Assembly: GCF_004801405.1 (NCBI RefSeq) | Contig: NZ_SSOB01000025.1 | Location: 55,812-119,811 of the forward strand | DNA length: 64,000 bases | Reading direction: 5' to 3' | DNA from: Cohnella fermenti | GTDB taxonomy: Bacteria > Bacillota > Bacilli > Paenibacillales > Paenibacillaceae | Shown: piece by piece, positions 8,924 through 17,956 of the stretch | Layout: each line of letters starts with the position of its first letter | How positions within the stretch are numbered: the first letter of the stretch is position 1 | Notes under the pieces: model-generated | Database searches by the model: none | What the model was told of the DNA's origin: nothing | What the model saw: only the letters and a program-made list of their open reading frames with translations | Made by a program: the position numbers and the translations under genes

Positions 8924-10075
8924 ATGGTAAAGGTTGCGATATTGGGAGCCGGGGCGATCTCGAAGGCTCATATCGACGGGTACTTGCGGTTCAAGGAGCG
9001 GTGCGAGATTGTCGCCATCTGCGACGTGTACGCCGAGAAGGCGGAAGCGAGGAGGGCGGAGTACGGCCTGAACGCCAAGGTCGTCAGCGATTACAAGGAG
9101 CTGCTCGGGGAAGGGATCGATCTCGTCTCGGTCTGCCTGCCGCCGTACGTTCATGCCGAGGTTGCCGTCGACTTCCTCAATGCAGGCAGCCACGTTCTCG
9201 TCGAGAAGCCGATGGCGTCTTCGCTGGAGGAATGCGACCGGATGATCGAGGCCGCGGCGAGCAGCGGCAAGGTGCTGTCGGTCGTGGCGCAGAACCGGTT
9301 CACGAACCCGATCATGAAGCTGAAGCAGGTATTGGACAGCGGACTGGCCGGCCCCATCCTGCATGCGCAGGCGGACTCCTTCTGGTGGCGCGGCCATTGC
9401 TACTACGACCTGTGGTGGCGCGGCACGTGGGAGAAGGAAGGCGGCGGCTGCACGCTTAACCATGCGGTGCACCATATCGACGCTCTGCTCTGGATGATGG
9501 GACGCCCGGCGGAGGTTCAAGCCTTCATGAGCAATGTCGCGCACGACAACGCGGAGGTGGAGGACCTGTCGATGGCGATGCTGCGTTATCCGAACGGCTC
9601 GCTGGGGCAGATCACGAGCTCGGTCGTTCATCATGGGGAGGAGCAGCAGTTTGTTTTCCAAGGGCGGCAGGCGCGCATCTCGGCTCCTTGGCGGGTCACG
9701 GCGTCCCTATCGAAGCCGAACGGCTTCCCCGAGCCGAATACGGAGCTGGAAGCGCAGATTCGGCAGTTGTATGATCGCTTGCCCGACCTGCCGTACGAGG
9801 GACATGCGGCCCAGATCGACAATGTGCTCAGCGCCATCGCGACCGGAGAGCCGCCGCTGGTCGACGGAGCAAGCGGACGCGCGACGCTGGAGCTGATCAT
9901 GAGCATCTACAAGTCGGCCAGCACGGGAGAGAACGTTCGTCTTCCGCTTGCGGCGGACGATCCCTTCTACACGCGGGACGGCGTGATGAGCGGCGCCACC
10001 CACTTCTACGAGAAGAGCGGTCATGTGGAGAACTTCGCCGATCAGAGCATTACAATTGGGACAAAATTGGAGTAG
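8924..10075 (+). CDS. Gfo/Idh/MocA family NAD(P)-dependent oxidoreductase
   Basis: This 383-residue enzyme has an N-terminal Rossmann fold (VAILGAGAISKAHIDGY, about 3-19) and the EKPMASSLEECD motif (about 101-112) carrying the family lysine. The C-terminal domain is alpha/beta, with GGGCTLNHAVHHIDAL around 170-185. Enzymes of this family oxidise, reduce or epimerise sugars, inositols and uronates. The start ATG 8924 has AGGGGGC at 8911-8917. The second oxidoreductase follows 15 bases on, so they form an operon. The substrate cannot be read from sequence; the neighbours suggest a plant-derived sugar. Confidence 0.9.
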   Translation: MVKVAILGAGAISKAHIDGYLRFKERCEIVAICDVYAEKAEARRAEYGLNAKVVSDYKELLGEGIDLVSVCLPPYVHAEVAVDFLNAGSHVLVEKPMASSLEECDRMIEAAASSGKVLSVVAQNRFTNPIMKLKQVLDSGLAGPILHAQADSFWWRGHCYYDLWWRGTWEKEGGGCTLNHAVHHIDALLWMMGRPAEVQAFMSNVAHDNAEVEDLSMAMLRYPNGSLGQITSSVVHHGEEQQFVFQGRQARISAPWRVTASLSKPNGFPEPNTELEAQIRQLYDRLPDLPYEGHAAQIDNVLSAIATGEPPLVDGASGRATLELIMSIYKSASTGENVRLPLAADDPFYTRDGVMSGATHFYEKSGHVENFADQSITIGTKLE

Positions 10076-10089
10076 ACGAGGTGGAGCGA

Positions 10090-11196
10090 ATGACTCAGCA
10101 TACAGAGAAGCGGAATCCAGTGAATCAAAAGGACGGAATGAACTACGCGCCGGTCGGGAAGCCGGTACCGGTCGTGCGGCCGGGCGAATTCGTCATCGCC
10201 GCGATCGCGCTCGATCACGGCCATGTGTACGGAATGGTGAACGGGCTGCTCGAAGCCGGAGCCGCGATCAAGTGGGTATACGATGTCGATCGGCAGCGGG
10301 CGGAGGCGTTCAAGCGCACGTATCCCCAGGTGACGATCGCTTCCTCGGAGCAGCAGGTGCTGGACGATCCGGACGTCCGGCTGGTCGCGAGCGCCGCGAT
10401 TACGTCCGAACGCTGCGCGCTGGGCCTTCGCGTCATGGACGCGGGCAAGGATTACTTCACGGACAAGGCTCCGTTCACGACGCTGGAGCAGTTGGCCGCG
10501 GCGCGAGCCAAGGTTCTCGAGACGGGGCGGAAGTACATGGTTTATTACAGCGAGCGGCTGCATGTGGAAGCGGCCGTGTACGCGGGCCAATTGATCGAGC
10601 AGGGAGCGATCGGGCGCGTCGTGCAGGTGAGCGGCTTCGGCCCGCATCGGCTGAATGCGGCCGCGCGGCCGCAGTGGTTCTTCGAGCGGGAGCGCTACGG
10701 CGGCATTCTGTGCGACATCGGCAGCCATCAGGTCGAGCAGTTCCTCCATTACGCCGGGTGCAAGAGCGGGGAACTGCTGCACAGCAAGGTCGCGAACTAC
10801 AGTTGTCCGGATTATCCGGAGCTGGAGGACTTCGGGGACGCGACCTTTGTCGGGGATAACGGCGCCACGGGCTACTTCCGGGTGGACTGGCTGACTCCGG
10901 ACGGGCTGAGCGTCTGGGGAGACGGGCGGACGCTTATCCTCGGAACGGAAGGGTATATCGAGCTGCGGAAGTACGTCGATATCGCCCGCGAACGCACGGG
11001 CAATCACGTATACCTGGCCAACCGCGAAGGCGAGTTCCACTTCCAGGTGGACGGCCAGGTCGGCTTCCCCTTCTTCGGCCGGCTCATTCTGGACTGCTTG
11101 AATCGCACCGAGAACGCGATGACTCAGCAGCACGCGTTCCTGGCGGCGGAATTGTGTTTGAAGGCGCAGGCGGAAGCGGTACGTATAAGCGGATAA
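10090..11196 (+). CDS. Gfo/Idh/MocA family oxidoreductase, second copy
   Basis: This 368-residue protein belongs to the same superfamily as its upstream neighbour but is clearly diverged. The cofactor-binding strand begins FVIAAIALDHGHVYGM rather than with GxGxxG. DKAPFTTLEQL (about 127-137) stands in place of the EKP motif, and a GGILCDIGSHQVEQFL segment lies around 210-225. GAGGTGGAG (10078-10086) serves ATG 10090; GTG at 10081 lies inside that site and is less likely. It is the last gene of a two-gene operon closed by a strong terminator. The weak cofactor motif leaves NAD(P) use uncertain. Confidence 0.85.
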   Translation: MTQHTEKRNPVNQKDGMNYAPVGKPVPVVRPGEFVIAAIALDHGHVYGMVNGLLEAGAAIKWVYDVDRQRAEAFKRTYPQVTIASSEQQVLDDPDVRLVASAAITSERCALGLRVMDAGKDYFTDKAPFTTLEQLAAARAKVLETGRKYMVYYSERLHVEAAVYAGQLIEQGAIGRVVQVSGFGPHRLNAAARPQWFFERERYGGILCDIGSHQVEQFLHYAGCKSGELLHSKVANYSCPDYPELEDFGDATFVGDNGATGYFRVDWLTPDGLSVWGDGRTLILGTEGYIELRKYVDIARERTGNHVYLANREGEFHFQVDGQVGFPFFGRLILDCLNRTENAMTQQHAFLAAELCLKAQAEAVRISG

Positions 11197-11238
11197 GCCG
11201 ATAAGAAGATAAGCGATTAGGGCGAGGCGATGCCCGCC

Positions 11239-11280
11239 AAGAGGCCGTCCCGGAAGTCATTGACTTCGGGACGGCCTCTT
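11239..11280 (+). terminator. Strong terminator of the oxidoreductase operon
   Basis: A long stem pairs AAGAGGCCGTCCCG with CGGGACGGCCTCTT and continues as AAGTCA/TGACTT with one bulged G. It lies 43 bases after the second oxidoreductase. Its long near-perfect stem could act in both directions. Confidence 0.75.
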
Positions 11281-11314
11281 GGCGCAGGCGCGGTCGCGGT
11301 CAACACTCTCCAGC

Positions 11315-11505
11315 GCAAATTTTATACGAAAATTCACATTCGTGCGGCGCGGTAACGGGCAGGTTGGGCGATTCTATGTGAAAAATAGCATACATACGGA
11401 AATTTCCGGCCCGAGTTGCCGCATATATGCGAAAAATCGCATAAAACGCCGCGATTCCCGCTCAGTCAAGCCGATGAATGTGAAAAATCGCATAAAATCG
11501 CAACA
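11315..11505 (+). repeat. Dispersed intergenic hairpin repeat, copy A (four units)
   Basis: Four tandem, imperfect units of about 50 bases each carry a core of the form ATGYGAAAAATCRCAT. The cores lie near 11322-11340, 11375-11392, 11424-11442 and 11477-11495. Each core is a small inverted repeat with an A-rich loop (for example ATGCGA-AAAA-TCGCAT). Spacer sequences, such as the one with AAATTTCCGGC, recur at the same place in copy B at 22546-22770. No gene lies here. It fills most of the gap between the converging oxidoreductase and AraC genes. Confidence 0.8.
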
Positions 11506-11578
11506 GTCATCGGGACAGAGCGGAATAGAGCGGAATAGAACGGAACGCATCTCGCCCGTTCCTCGTCATCCGTTCCCG

Positions 11579-12436
11579 TCATCCGTTCCAATACTGCTTG
11601 CGGAACATGGCGGGGGAGAGGCCGACCCGGCGCTTAAAGCAAGTGGAGAAGTAGGGGGCGTAGCGGAACCCGACTTCGTCGGCGATTCGTTCGACCGGCC
11701 AATCCGTCGTCAACAGCAGGCGTTTGCCCCGGTCCAGCCGATACTCGAGCAGGTAATGAACCGGCGTGACTCCGTACCTCGCCTTCATGCATCGAACGAT
11801 GTGCGTCGAGTGGAAGTGCAGCGCTTCAGCGAGAGACTCGTTCGTAAGCTCCTCCCGATAATGCTGCCGGATGTAGGCGGCCGTCAGTTCCGCGAGACGG
11901 GCGGTCGGCGACGCGGACGGAGCCGGCGAGCCCGCGTCCAGCAGCGAGAGGATCTTCAAGAACAGCCGCTGATCCTCCCAGAACGAATCGCCCGCCGTCA
12001 GCCCCGGCATCCGCCGAACGAGCGAGAGCGCCTCTTCGGGCTCGCGCAGCGCGGAGCGCTTGGGAAGGCGCAGCGTATACGGGGCGCTGAACGGGAGCGA
12101 GGCGGGAAGTGTGCCGTCCGCCTTCGCGGAATGCGTGCCTTGCTGCCAATGCGCATGCTCGAAGTGAATCCAGTAGAACACCGTGTCTTCCTCGCAAGGC
12201 TTCACCGCATAATGCTCCCCGTCCGGCAGCAGCAATAGCGTGTCTCCTCCGCGCAGCTCCCACTCCGCGCCGTTCTCCCCGATATGGAGCGCTCCGCCGG
12301 CGACGATCAGCAGGTCGAACAAGCCGAGATTGCGCCGGTTCGGATGGCGATCCCCGACCCGGAAGTCCGAACGCCCCGACTCCCAGTAGTAGGGAACAGG
12401 CGGCGTCTTCAGCTCGATAAAGGACGTTGTGCTCAA
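11579..12436 (-). CDS. AraC family transcriptional regulator
   Basis: This 285-residue regulator has an N-terminal cupin-type sensor domain (about 35-105, with GGDTLLLLPDGEHYAV) and a C-terminal double helix-turn-helix (about 185-283, ending FSTCFKRRVGLSPAMFRKQYW). The start is TTG at 12436 preceded by GGAGG. It is divergent from the GH127 glycosidase gene 138 bases away and is the likely local activator of it. Confidence 0.88.
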   Translation of the reverse strand: MSTTSFIELKTPPVPYYWESGRSDFRVGDRHPNRRNLGLFDLLIVAGGALHIGENGAEWELRGGDTLLLLPDGEHYAVKPCEEDTVFYWIHFEHAHWQQGTHSAKADGTLPASLPFSAPYTLRLPKRSALREPEEALSLVRRMPGLTAGDSFWEDQRLFLKILSLLDAGSPAPSASPTARLAELTAAYIRQHYREELTNESLAEALHFHSTHIVRCMKARYGVTPVHYLLEYRLDRGKRLLLTTDWPVERIADEVGFRYAPYFSTCFKRRVGLSPAMFRKQYWNG

Positions 12437-12574
12437 CGGTAAGGACCTCCGTCATCTGTCTCATTTTGTATAAGAGGATGCTTAATCTGTTGCTACTGCC
12501 CCGCTTGGAAAAAGAATAAACTCGATCACAGGAACAGTCAAATTCCATACATTCCATATGTCGAGGTGGAGAAC

Positions 12575-14512
12575 ATGCACGATTCGCATATCCGGATTCG
12601 CGATCCGTTCTGGGACGGCTACCAGGAGCTCGTTCGCCGGACGGTCATTCCGTATCAATGGGAGGCGCTTAACGACCGCATCGAGGATGCCGAGCCGAGC
12701 CGCTCGATTCGCAACTTCCGCATCGCCGCGGGGCTGGAGCAAGGGGAATTCGGGGGCTGGATCTTCCAGGACAGCGACCTCTACAAGTGGTTGGAAGCGG
12801 TTGCCTACTCGCTTCGCCGCCATCCCGATCCCGAACTGGAACGAATTGCCGACGAGGCGATCGAGCTGATCGGCGCCGCCCAGCACGACAACGGCTACTT
12901 GAATACGTACTACACAATTCAGGAGCCGGGACGCGAATGGACCAACTTGTACGAGGCGCACGAGCTGTATTGCGCGGGCCATCTGTTCGAAGCGGCCGTC
13001 GCTTATGCCGAGGCGACCGGCAAGCGCAAGCTGCTCGACATCGCTTGCCGGTTCGCGGACCTGATCGACCGGCTGTTCGGCGCGAAGCCGGGCCAGATGC
13101 AAGCGTATTGCGGCCATCCGGAGGCGGAGCTGGCGCTCGTGAAGCTGTACCGCGCAACGGGGGAAGAGCGCTATCTGAACCTGAGCCTCTTCTTCATCGA
13201 CGAGCGCGGACGTCAGCCGAGCTATTATATGGAGGAATGGGAGCGCCGCGGCCGGACAAGCATCTGGGCGCAAGGCTCGCCGAATCTTGAGGTGTACCAG
13301 AGCCACCTGCCGGTCCGCGAGCAGCCGGCTGCCGTCGGGCATGCCGTTCGCGCCGTCTATCTCTATACGGCCATGGCCGATCTCGCGCGCCTGACCGGCG
13401 ACGCCAAGCTCCGCGAAGCGTGCGAGCGGCTCTGGGCGAATACGACGAGGAAGCAGATGTATATTACGGGCGGCATCGGAGCGACCCACCTCGGAGAAGC
13501 GTTCACGTTCGACTACGATCTGCCGAACGACACCGTTTATTCGGAGACTTGCGCTTCGATCGGGATGATCTTCTGGGCGCGGCGCATGCTGCAGTTGGAG
13601 GCGAAGAGCGAATATGCCGACGTCATGGAGCGGGCGCTGTACAACAATGTGCTCGGCAGCATGGCCAAGGACGGGAAGCACTTCTTCTACGTGAATCCGC
13701 TTGAGGTGTGGCAGGAGGCGAGCGCGCGCAATCCGGACAGGCTCCACGTCAAGCCGGTGCGGCAGAAGTGGTTCGGCTGCTCCTGCTGCCCGCCGAACGT
13801 CGCCCGTCTGCTGAGCTCCTTGAACGACTACATCTACGACGTGTCGGCGGACGGGCGGACGCTTCACGTTCACCTGTTTATCGGCAGCGAAGCGAAGGTT
13901 CGGCTTGCGGGCCGCAGCGTCGCGATCAGCCAGCGGTCCGCGCTTCCGTGGGACGGGCGGATCGAATTCGCGGTATCGCTGCCGGAAGGGGAGGGCAAGG
14001 CGGCGTTCGAGCTGGCGCTGCGCGTGCCCGCCTGGTTCCAGAGCGGAGCGCCGGAGCTTGCGATCAACGGGGAGACGGCGAGCTATCGGGTCGAGAACGG
14101 CTATGCGAAGGTTGAGCGCGACTGGCAGGACGGCGATACGGTGCTGTGGCTGCTGCCTGTCGAGACGAAGCTGATCGCGGCCAACCCGCAGGTGCGCGCG
14201 GACGCGGGCAGAGCCGCGATTCAGCGCGGCCCGCTCGTCTACTGCGTCGAGGAGGCCGACAACGGCAAGCCGCTGGCGTCGCTGGCGCTTGCCGAGCAGC
14301 CGGGGCTGACGGAGACGGCGGATGCGGAGCTGCTGGGCGGATGCGTTGTCGTGGAAGGGAACGGGCGGATATTGGACAGCTCCGCTTGGGCGGAAGACCG
14401 GCTGTACCGTCCGCTCGACAAGCGGCAGCAATCGGTGCGCTTCAAGGCCATTCCGTATTACCTGTGGGGCAATCGCGAGCCCGGCGAGATGAGCGTCTGG
14501 CTGCGGTATTAA
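12575..14512 (+). CDS. Glycoside hydrolase family 127 beta-L-arabinofuranosidase
   Basis: This 645-residue protein of the DUF1680/GH127 family removes beta-L-arabinofuranosyl units from plant glycoprotein or oligosaccharide side chains. It lacks an obvious signal peptide, so it acts in the cytosol on imported oligosaccharides. The zinc/cysteine centre is visible: SETCAS with Glu324 and Cys326, and GCSCCPPN with Cys404 and Cys405. The spacing matches the Glu-Cys...Cys-Cys site of Bifidobacterium HypBA1. The (alpha/alpha) barrel comes first and beta domains follow after about 430. ATG 12575 has GAGGTGGAG at 12563-12571. The adjacent AraC, kinase and ABC genes form a glycan-use locus. Confidence 0.9.
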   Translation: MHDSHIRIRDPFWDGYQELVRRTVIPYQWEALNDRIEDAEPSRSIRNFRIAAGLEQGEFGGWIFQDSDLYKWLEAVAYSLRRHPDPELERIADEAIELIGAAQHDNGYLNTYYTIQEPGREWTNLYEAHELYCAGHLFEAAVAYAEATGKRKLLDIACRFADLIDRLFGAKPGQMQAYCGHPEAELALVKLYRATGEERYLNLSLFFIDERGRQPSYYMEEWERRGRTSIWAQGSPNLEVYQSHLPVREQPAAVGHAVRAVYLYTAMADLARLTGDAKLREACERLWANTTRKQMYITGGIGATHLGEAFTFDYDLPNDTVYSETCASIGMIFWARRMLQLEAKSEYADVMERALYNNVLGSMAKDGKHFFYVNPLEVWQEASARNPDRLHVKPVRQKWFGCSCCPPNVARLLSSLNDYIYDVSADGRTLHVHLFIGSEAKVRLAGRSVAISQRSALPWDGRIEFAVSLPEGEGKAAFELALRVPAWFQSGAPELAINGETASYRVENGYAKVERDWQDGDTVLWLLPVETKLIAANPQVRADAGRAAIQRGPLVYCVEEADNGKPLASLALAEQPGLTETADAELLGGCVVVEGNGRILDSSAWAEDRLYRPLDKRQQSVRFKAIPYYLWGNREPGEMSVWLRY

Positions 14513-14562
14513 GCAGCAAGCGCAAGCCGGCACTCGAACGACGCACTCGCATGACGTACGCT

Positions 14563-14596
14563 CGAAGGTCCCGGGGAACGTTCCCAGGGACTCTTC
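14563..14596. promoter_or_regulatory. Near-perfect palindrome before the kinase gene
   Basis: A perfect 12-base palindrome GGGAACGTTCCC (14574-14585) sits inside a longer one with outer arms GTCCC/GGGAC (14568-14591) and CGAAG/CTTCG. There is no T-run, so it could be an operator or a processing hairpin between the glycosidase and the kinase genes. Confidence 0.45.
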
Positions 14597-14636
14597 GGGC
14601 ACGGTGCGAACAGAAGCCTGAAGCGGAGGGAAGAGC

Positions 14637-16379
14637 TTGGAGCGACTCACGCTTAAGAACCGGATTTTATTGCTTTTTGCCGCGGCGACGTTAATTCCCT
14701 TCCTCTGCACCTGCTACCTCTCCTACAACACGATCACATCCATCCTCGACACGAAGCTGAACGCCGGCATTCGGAACAACCTGAAGCAGGTTGCCCTCTC
14801 CCTGGAGAATACGTTAAGCAACCTGAACCACGTCTCGCAGCAGCTCGCTTACGAGGGCAACATCGGCAGACAGTTGGAGGCGTTCATGACGGCGGACAAG
14901 CCTTACGACCGAAGCTACCTGACCGACCAGATCAAGTACCAGCTTAATCTCGTCACCTTCACCAACCCCAATATCGGGCTGACGATGTATTACTTCCGGC
15001 CGGACGGAACGTTCCTGTTCGAGTCCTCCGGCGTGAAGAGCTCGTTCGACGCGGACAAGCTGCCCGTTCTCTCCTCCTATTACGGCATCACCTACTACGG
15101 CCCTCATGTCAGCAACGACCGCTTCAACGACCAATATGTGCTCTCCGCGCTGCGCAAGGTCGACCTGCCGGATCGCGAAGACGCTTACATCTACATCGAG
15201 TCGGGATTTAAGCTGACCCAGAGCATTCTCGACCTCGACGGCGTCAGCAAGTTTACGTACCACCTGATCCTCGACAACGACGGCCGGATTGCGTACAGCG
15301 AACGCGGCGAGATTTTCCCAGCAGATTCGATATTCGCGAGAGGGGCAGAGGGCACGGGCGACTCCGGCCTGATCTCCGGGTTCTATTGGTATCGGGAGGT
15401 CAGCAGTCAGGGCTGGAGCGTCGTCTCGCTCATCGCGAAGGACGATTACAACCGGGAGAAGAACGATTGGATCGTCCAGATGCTCGTTCTGTCCTTGCTG
15501 GTTGTCGCGGTAAGTCTGTCGATCGGATGGCTATTGTGGAAAATGGTGTATCGGCCGTTGTCAAGGTTCAATCGAGAAATCAAGTGGATGGCGAACAGCA
15601 ACTTCAATGCGGTGACGATGCGGACAAGCATCCCGGAATTCGAGGCGCTGCTCGGCCAGTTCCGGACGATGAAGTCGCAGATCTCGGACTTGTTCACGGA
15701 GGTGGAGAACAAGGAGAAGCGCCGGGCGGACCTGGAGATCGAGAAGCTGCTGCATCAGATCAATCCGCACTTCCTGATGAACACGCTCGACACGGTGCAC
15801 TGGCTCGCCGTCATGAACGGTCAGCAGGAGATCGACCGTCTCGTCACCTCCTTGAACAAGCTGCTCTACTACAACCTCCGCAAGGGAGACAGCCTCTCCA
15901 CGATTCGGGAGGAGATCGATTCGTTGAAGCAATATTTGATTCTCCAGCAGATTCGCTACAACTTCCGGTTCGATGTCCGGCTCGAGGCGGAGGACAATCT
16001 TCTCGACGTTCCCGTGCCCCGCTTCATTCTGCAGCCGCTGGTCGAGAATTCTCTCTATCACGGGCTTAACGACGACGGGCAAATCGAAGTGGACGTGCGG
16101 CTGAACGAAGGGCTCGAGATCTCGATCCGGGATAACGGAGCCGGCATCTCCGCAGAGACGATCGCGGCGCTGCTGGCGGACGAGCAGGCGGCCAGGCAGC
16201 GCGTCGGCATGGGAATCGGAATGAATTACGTGAAGCGAATGCTGGAGTCGCATTACGATGGCAGCGCCAGTCTCGAGGTGACGAGCGAGCTTGGCCAAGG
16301 GACCCGGATCGTGATCCGGCTGCCGATCAGGGAGGGGGACGGCTCGAATGATTCATGTGCTGATCGTGGACGACGATAA
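14637..16379 (+). CDS. YesM-type (LytS-like) membrane sensor histidine kinase
   Basis: This 580-residue kinase has a transmembrane helix (about 8-30), an extracellular dCache-like sensor domain (about 35-280) and a second helix (about 282-305). HAMP follows (about 306-360), then His_kinase with INPHFLMNTLD (His about 377) and an HATPase with PLVENSLYHGL and IRDNGAGIS (about 466-505). TTG 14637 is preceded by GGAGGGAAGAG. It overlaps the response regulator gene by 32 bases. Systems of this class sense extracellular sugars or a binding protein and switch on the adjacent ABC importer. Confidence 0.9.
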   Translation: MERLTLKNRILLLFAAATLIPFLCTCYLSYNTITSILDTKLNAGIRNNLKQVALSLENTLSNLNHVSQQLAYEGNIGRQLEAFMTADKPYDRSYLTDQIKYQLNLVTFTNPNIGLTMYYFRPDGTFLFESSGVKSSFDADKLPVLSSYYGITYYGPHVSNDRFNDQYVLSALRKVDLPDREDAYIYIESGFKLTQSILDLDGVSKFTYHLILDNDGRIAYSERGEIFPADSIFARGAEGTGDSGLISGFYWYREVSSQGWSVVSLIAKDDYNREKNDWIVQMLVLSLLVVAVSLSIGWLLWKMVYRPLSRFNREIKWMANSNFNAVTMRTSIPEFEALLGQFRTMKSQISDLFTEVENKEKRRADLEIEKLLHQINPHFLMNTLDTVHWLAVMNGQQEIDRLVTSLNKLLYYNLRKGDSLSTIREEIDSLKQYLILQQIRYNFRFDVRLEAEDNLLDVPVPRFILQPLVENSLYHGLNDDGQIEVDVRLNEGLEISIRDNGAGISAETIAALLADEQAARQRVGMGIGMNYVKRMLESHYDGSASLEVTSELGQGTRIVIRLPIREGDGSNDSCADRGRR

Positions 16380-17793
16380 TCTGGTTCGCAAGGGGCTTAT
16401 CTCTTCGATGCCTTGGGATTCGTACGGCATGAGGATTGCCGGAGAGGCGGCGAACGGCGAGAAGGCGTTGGAATTCATGGCGGCGACGCCGATCGATCTG
16501 CTGCTCACCGACCTGGCGATGCCCGTCATGTCGGGCATCGAGCTTATTCGGATCGCGCGCGAGCGGCACCCCGAGGTGGCTGCGGCGGTGCTGACCTTGC
16601 ACCAGGACTTCGAATACATCCAGGAGGCGCTGCGGCTCGGCGCCATCGACTACATCGCGAAGGTTCAGTTGGAGCGGGAGCACTTCGGAGAGATGCTCGG
16701 ACGGATTCGCTCGCGAATCGTTGCCGAGAAGGGCAGACGGTCGCAAGCCCATGCTCCTTCGGCAAGCGACGTCTTCCCGGCGAGCGATGCCTACGCTCTG
16801 CTCTCTCTGCGCGACGCGCCCGAGCCGGCGGCATACGGCAGCCCTGCGGCCGGCGAGGCTGTCGCAGCGCTTGGCTGCTGGCGGACGGAGGGGGACCGCC
16901 GCGTCCGAATCTGGATGCCGGAAGCCGGCAAGTGTGCGCCGGACGAGGAGACGGGAGGGCGGCTGCTGCCTCCGCTGCCGGAAGACGTCCGGGGCGCGGA
17001 GGAATCGGCCTGGCGCTGGGTTCGGGTCGGCCACGCGGCCGGCGAATCGCTGGGCGGGCTTCATGCGAAGCTGAGCGCGTATCGGGAGCGGGACTTCTTC
17101 TACGCTTGTCGGGGGAACAAGCCGCAACTGATCGAGATCAGCTTCGAGGAGCTGGGCGCGGGGCGCGCCGAGCCAAGCCCGTCAGAGGTGGAAGCGGCCA
17201 AGGAGCTGCTGCACTCCTTCCGCTGGCTGCATGACGAGATGGCCTTCCGGGAGCTGGAGCGGCGCCTGCTTGCGCTGAAGCTGCCGCTCGCGAAGCTGAT
17301 GCAACTGCTGTACGGAAGCACCGTCGAATGGAACCGGATCTTCCGCTCCGTCTCTCCGGCGCGGATCGAGCTTCCCGACCGGTTCGCCTCGTGGGGAGAG
17401 ACGGCCCGGTGGCTCGAAGCCTTCCGGGGGCTGATCTCGCCCGCGGGCGGCCGAGCGCATCTGAGCGGAGAGGTGCGCGGAAGCGTTATGGCGGCCGTCA
17501 AGATTGTCCACGACGAGCTGGAGCTGCCGCTGTTCGCGATCGATGTCGCGAGGCGCGTCAATCTCAGCCGAAGCTACTTCAATCAAGTGTTTAAGGAGTG
17601 GGTCGGCTCGTCGTTCAACGAGTATTTGCGCCAGACGCGAATCGACAAGGCCCGGGAATATCTCGTGCAGACGGCGAAGCCGATCCAATGGGTTGCCGAA
17701 CATACGGGCTATGCGGACGAGAAGTACTTCAGCCGCACGTTCCGCGAGCAGACCGGCATGCTTCCGAGCGAATACAGGCAGCGGCAAGGGTAG
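16348..17793 (+). CDS. YesN-type response regulator with AraC DNA-binding domain
   Basis: This 481-residue protein has a receiver domain (about 1-120; phosphoacceptor Asp in LLLTDLAMPVMSG) and a long linker. The receiver has IAKVQLE where Lys is usual before the last helix, so the active site looks complete. The AraC double helix-turn-helix occupies about 393-478 (SRSYFNQVFKEWVGSSFNEYLR, then EKYFSRTFREQTGMLPSEY). It is the partner of the overlapping kinase and the likely activator of the binding-protein ABC operon 164 bases downstream. Confidence 0.92.
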   Translation: MIHVLIVDDDNLVRKGLISSMPWDSYGMRIAGEAANGEKALEFMAATPIDLLLTDLAMPVMSGIELIRIARERHPEVAAAVLTLHQDFEYIQEALRLGAIDYIAKVQLEREHFGEMLGRIRSRIVAEKGRRSQAHAPSASDVFPASDAYALLSLRDAPEPAAYGSPAAGEAVAALGCWRTEGDRRVRIWMPEAGKCAPDEETGGRLLPPLPEDVRGAEESAWRWVRVGHAAGESLGGLHAKLSAYRERDFFYACRGNKPQLIEISFEELGAGRAEPSPSEVEAAKELLHSFRWLHDEMAFRELERRLLALKLPLAKLMQLLYGSTVEWNRIFRSVSPARIELPDRFASWGETARWLEAFRGLISPAGGRAHLSGEVRGSVMAAVKIVHDELELPLFAIDVARRVNLSRSYFNQVFKEWVGSSFNEYLRQTRIDKAREYLVQTAKPIQWVAEHTGYADEKYFSRTFREQTGMLPSEYRQRQG

Positions 17794-17956
17794 AGGGATG
17801 ACCGCTTGAGGGGGGAGCGATGACCGGCGAGCGGGAACGCCGTCCATTCCTCCCCCTTGGTCTCGGTGTCCGCTCCATCCATGAAGCGCTTACACGCGTG
17901 CTATATTCAGAGTGCTTAACGTTAGCCAACCGAATTCGAAGGGGGAAGATGAACCA

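Noticed and set aside
11315..11505. CRISPR array considered for the regular repeats at 11.3 and 22.5 kb
   Set aside because: The units are imperfect, the spacers are conserved between copies, and there are no cas genes nearby.
12482..14710. A 742-codon open frame on the minus strand opposite the GH127 gene
   Set aside because: It mirrors a strongly supported glycosidase in a GC-rich region, is Arg/Leu-rich with no domain, and has no ribosome site.
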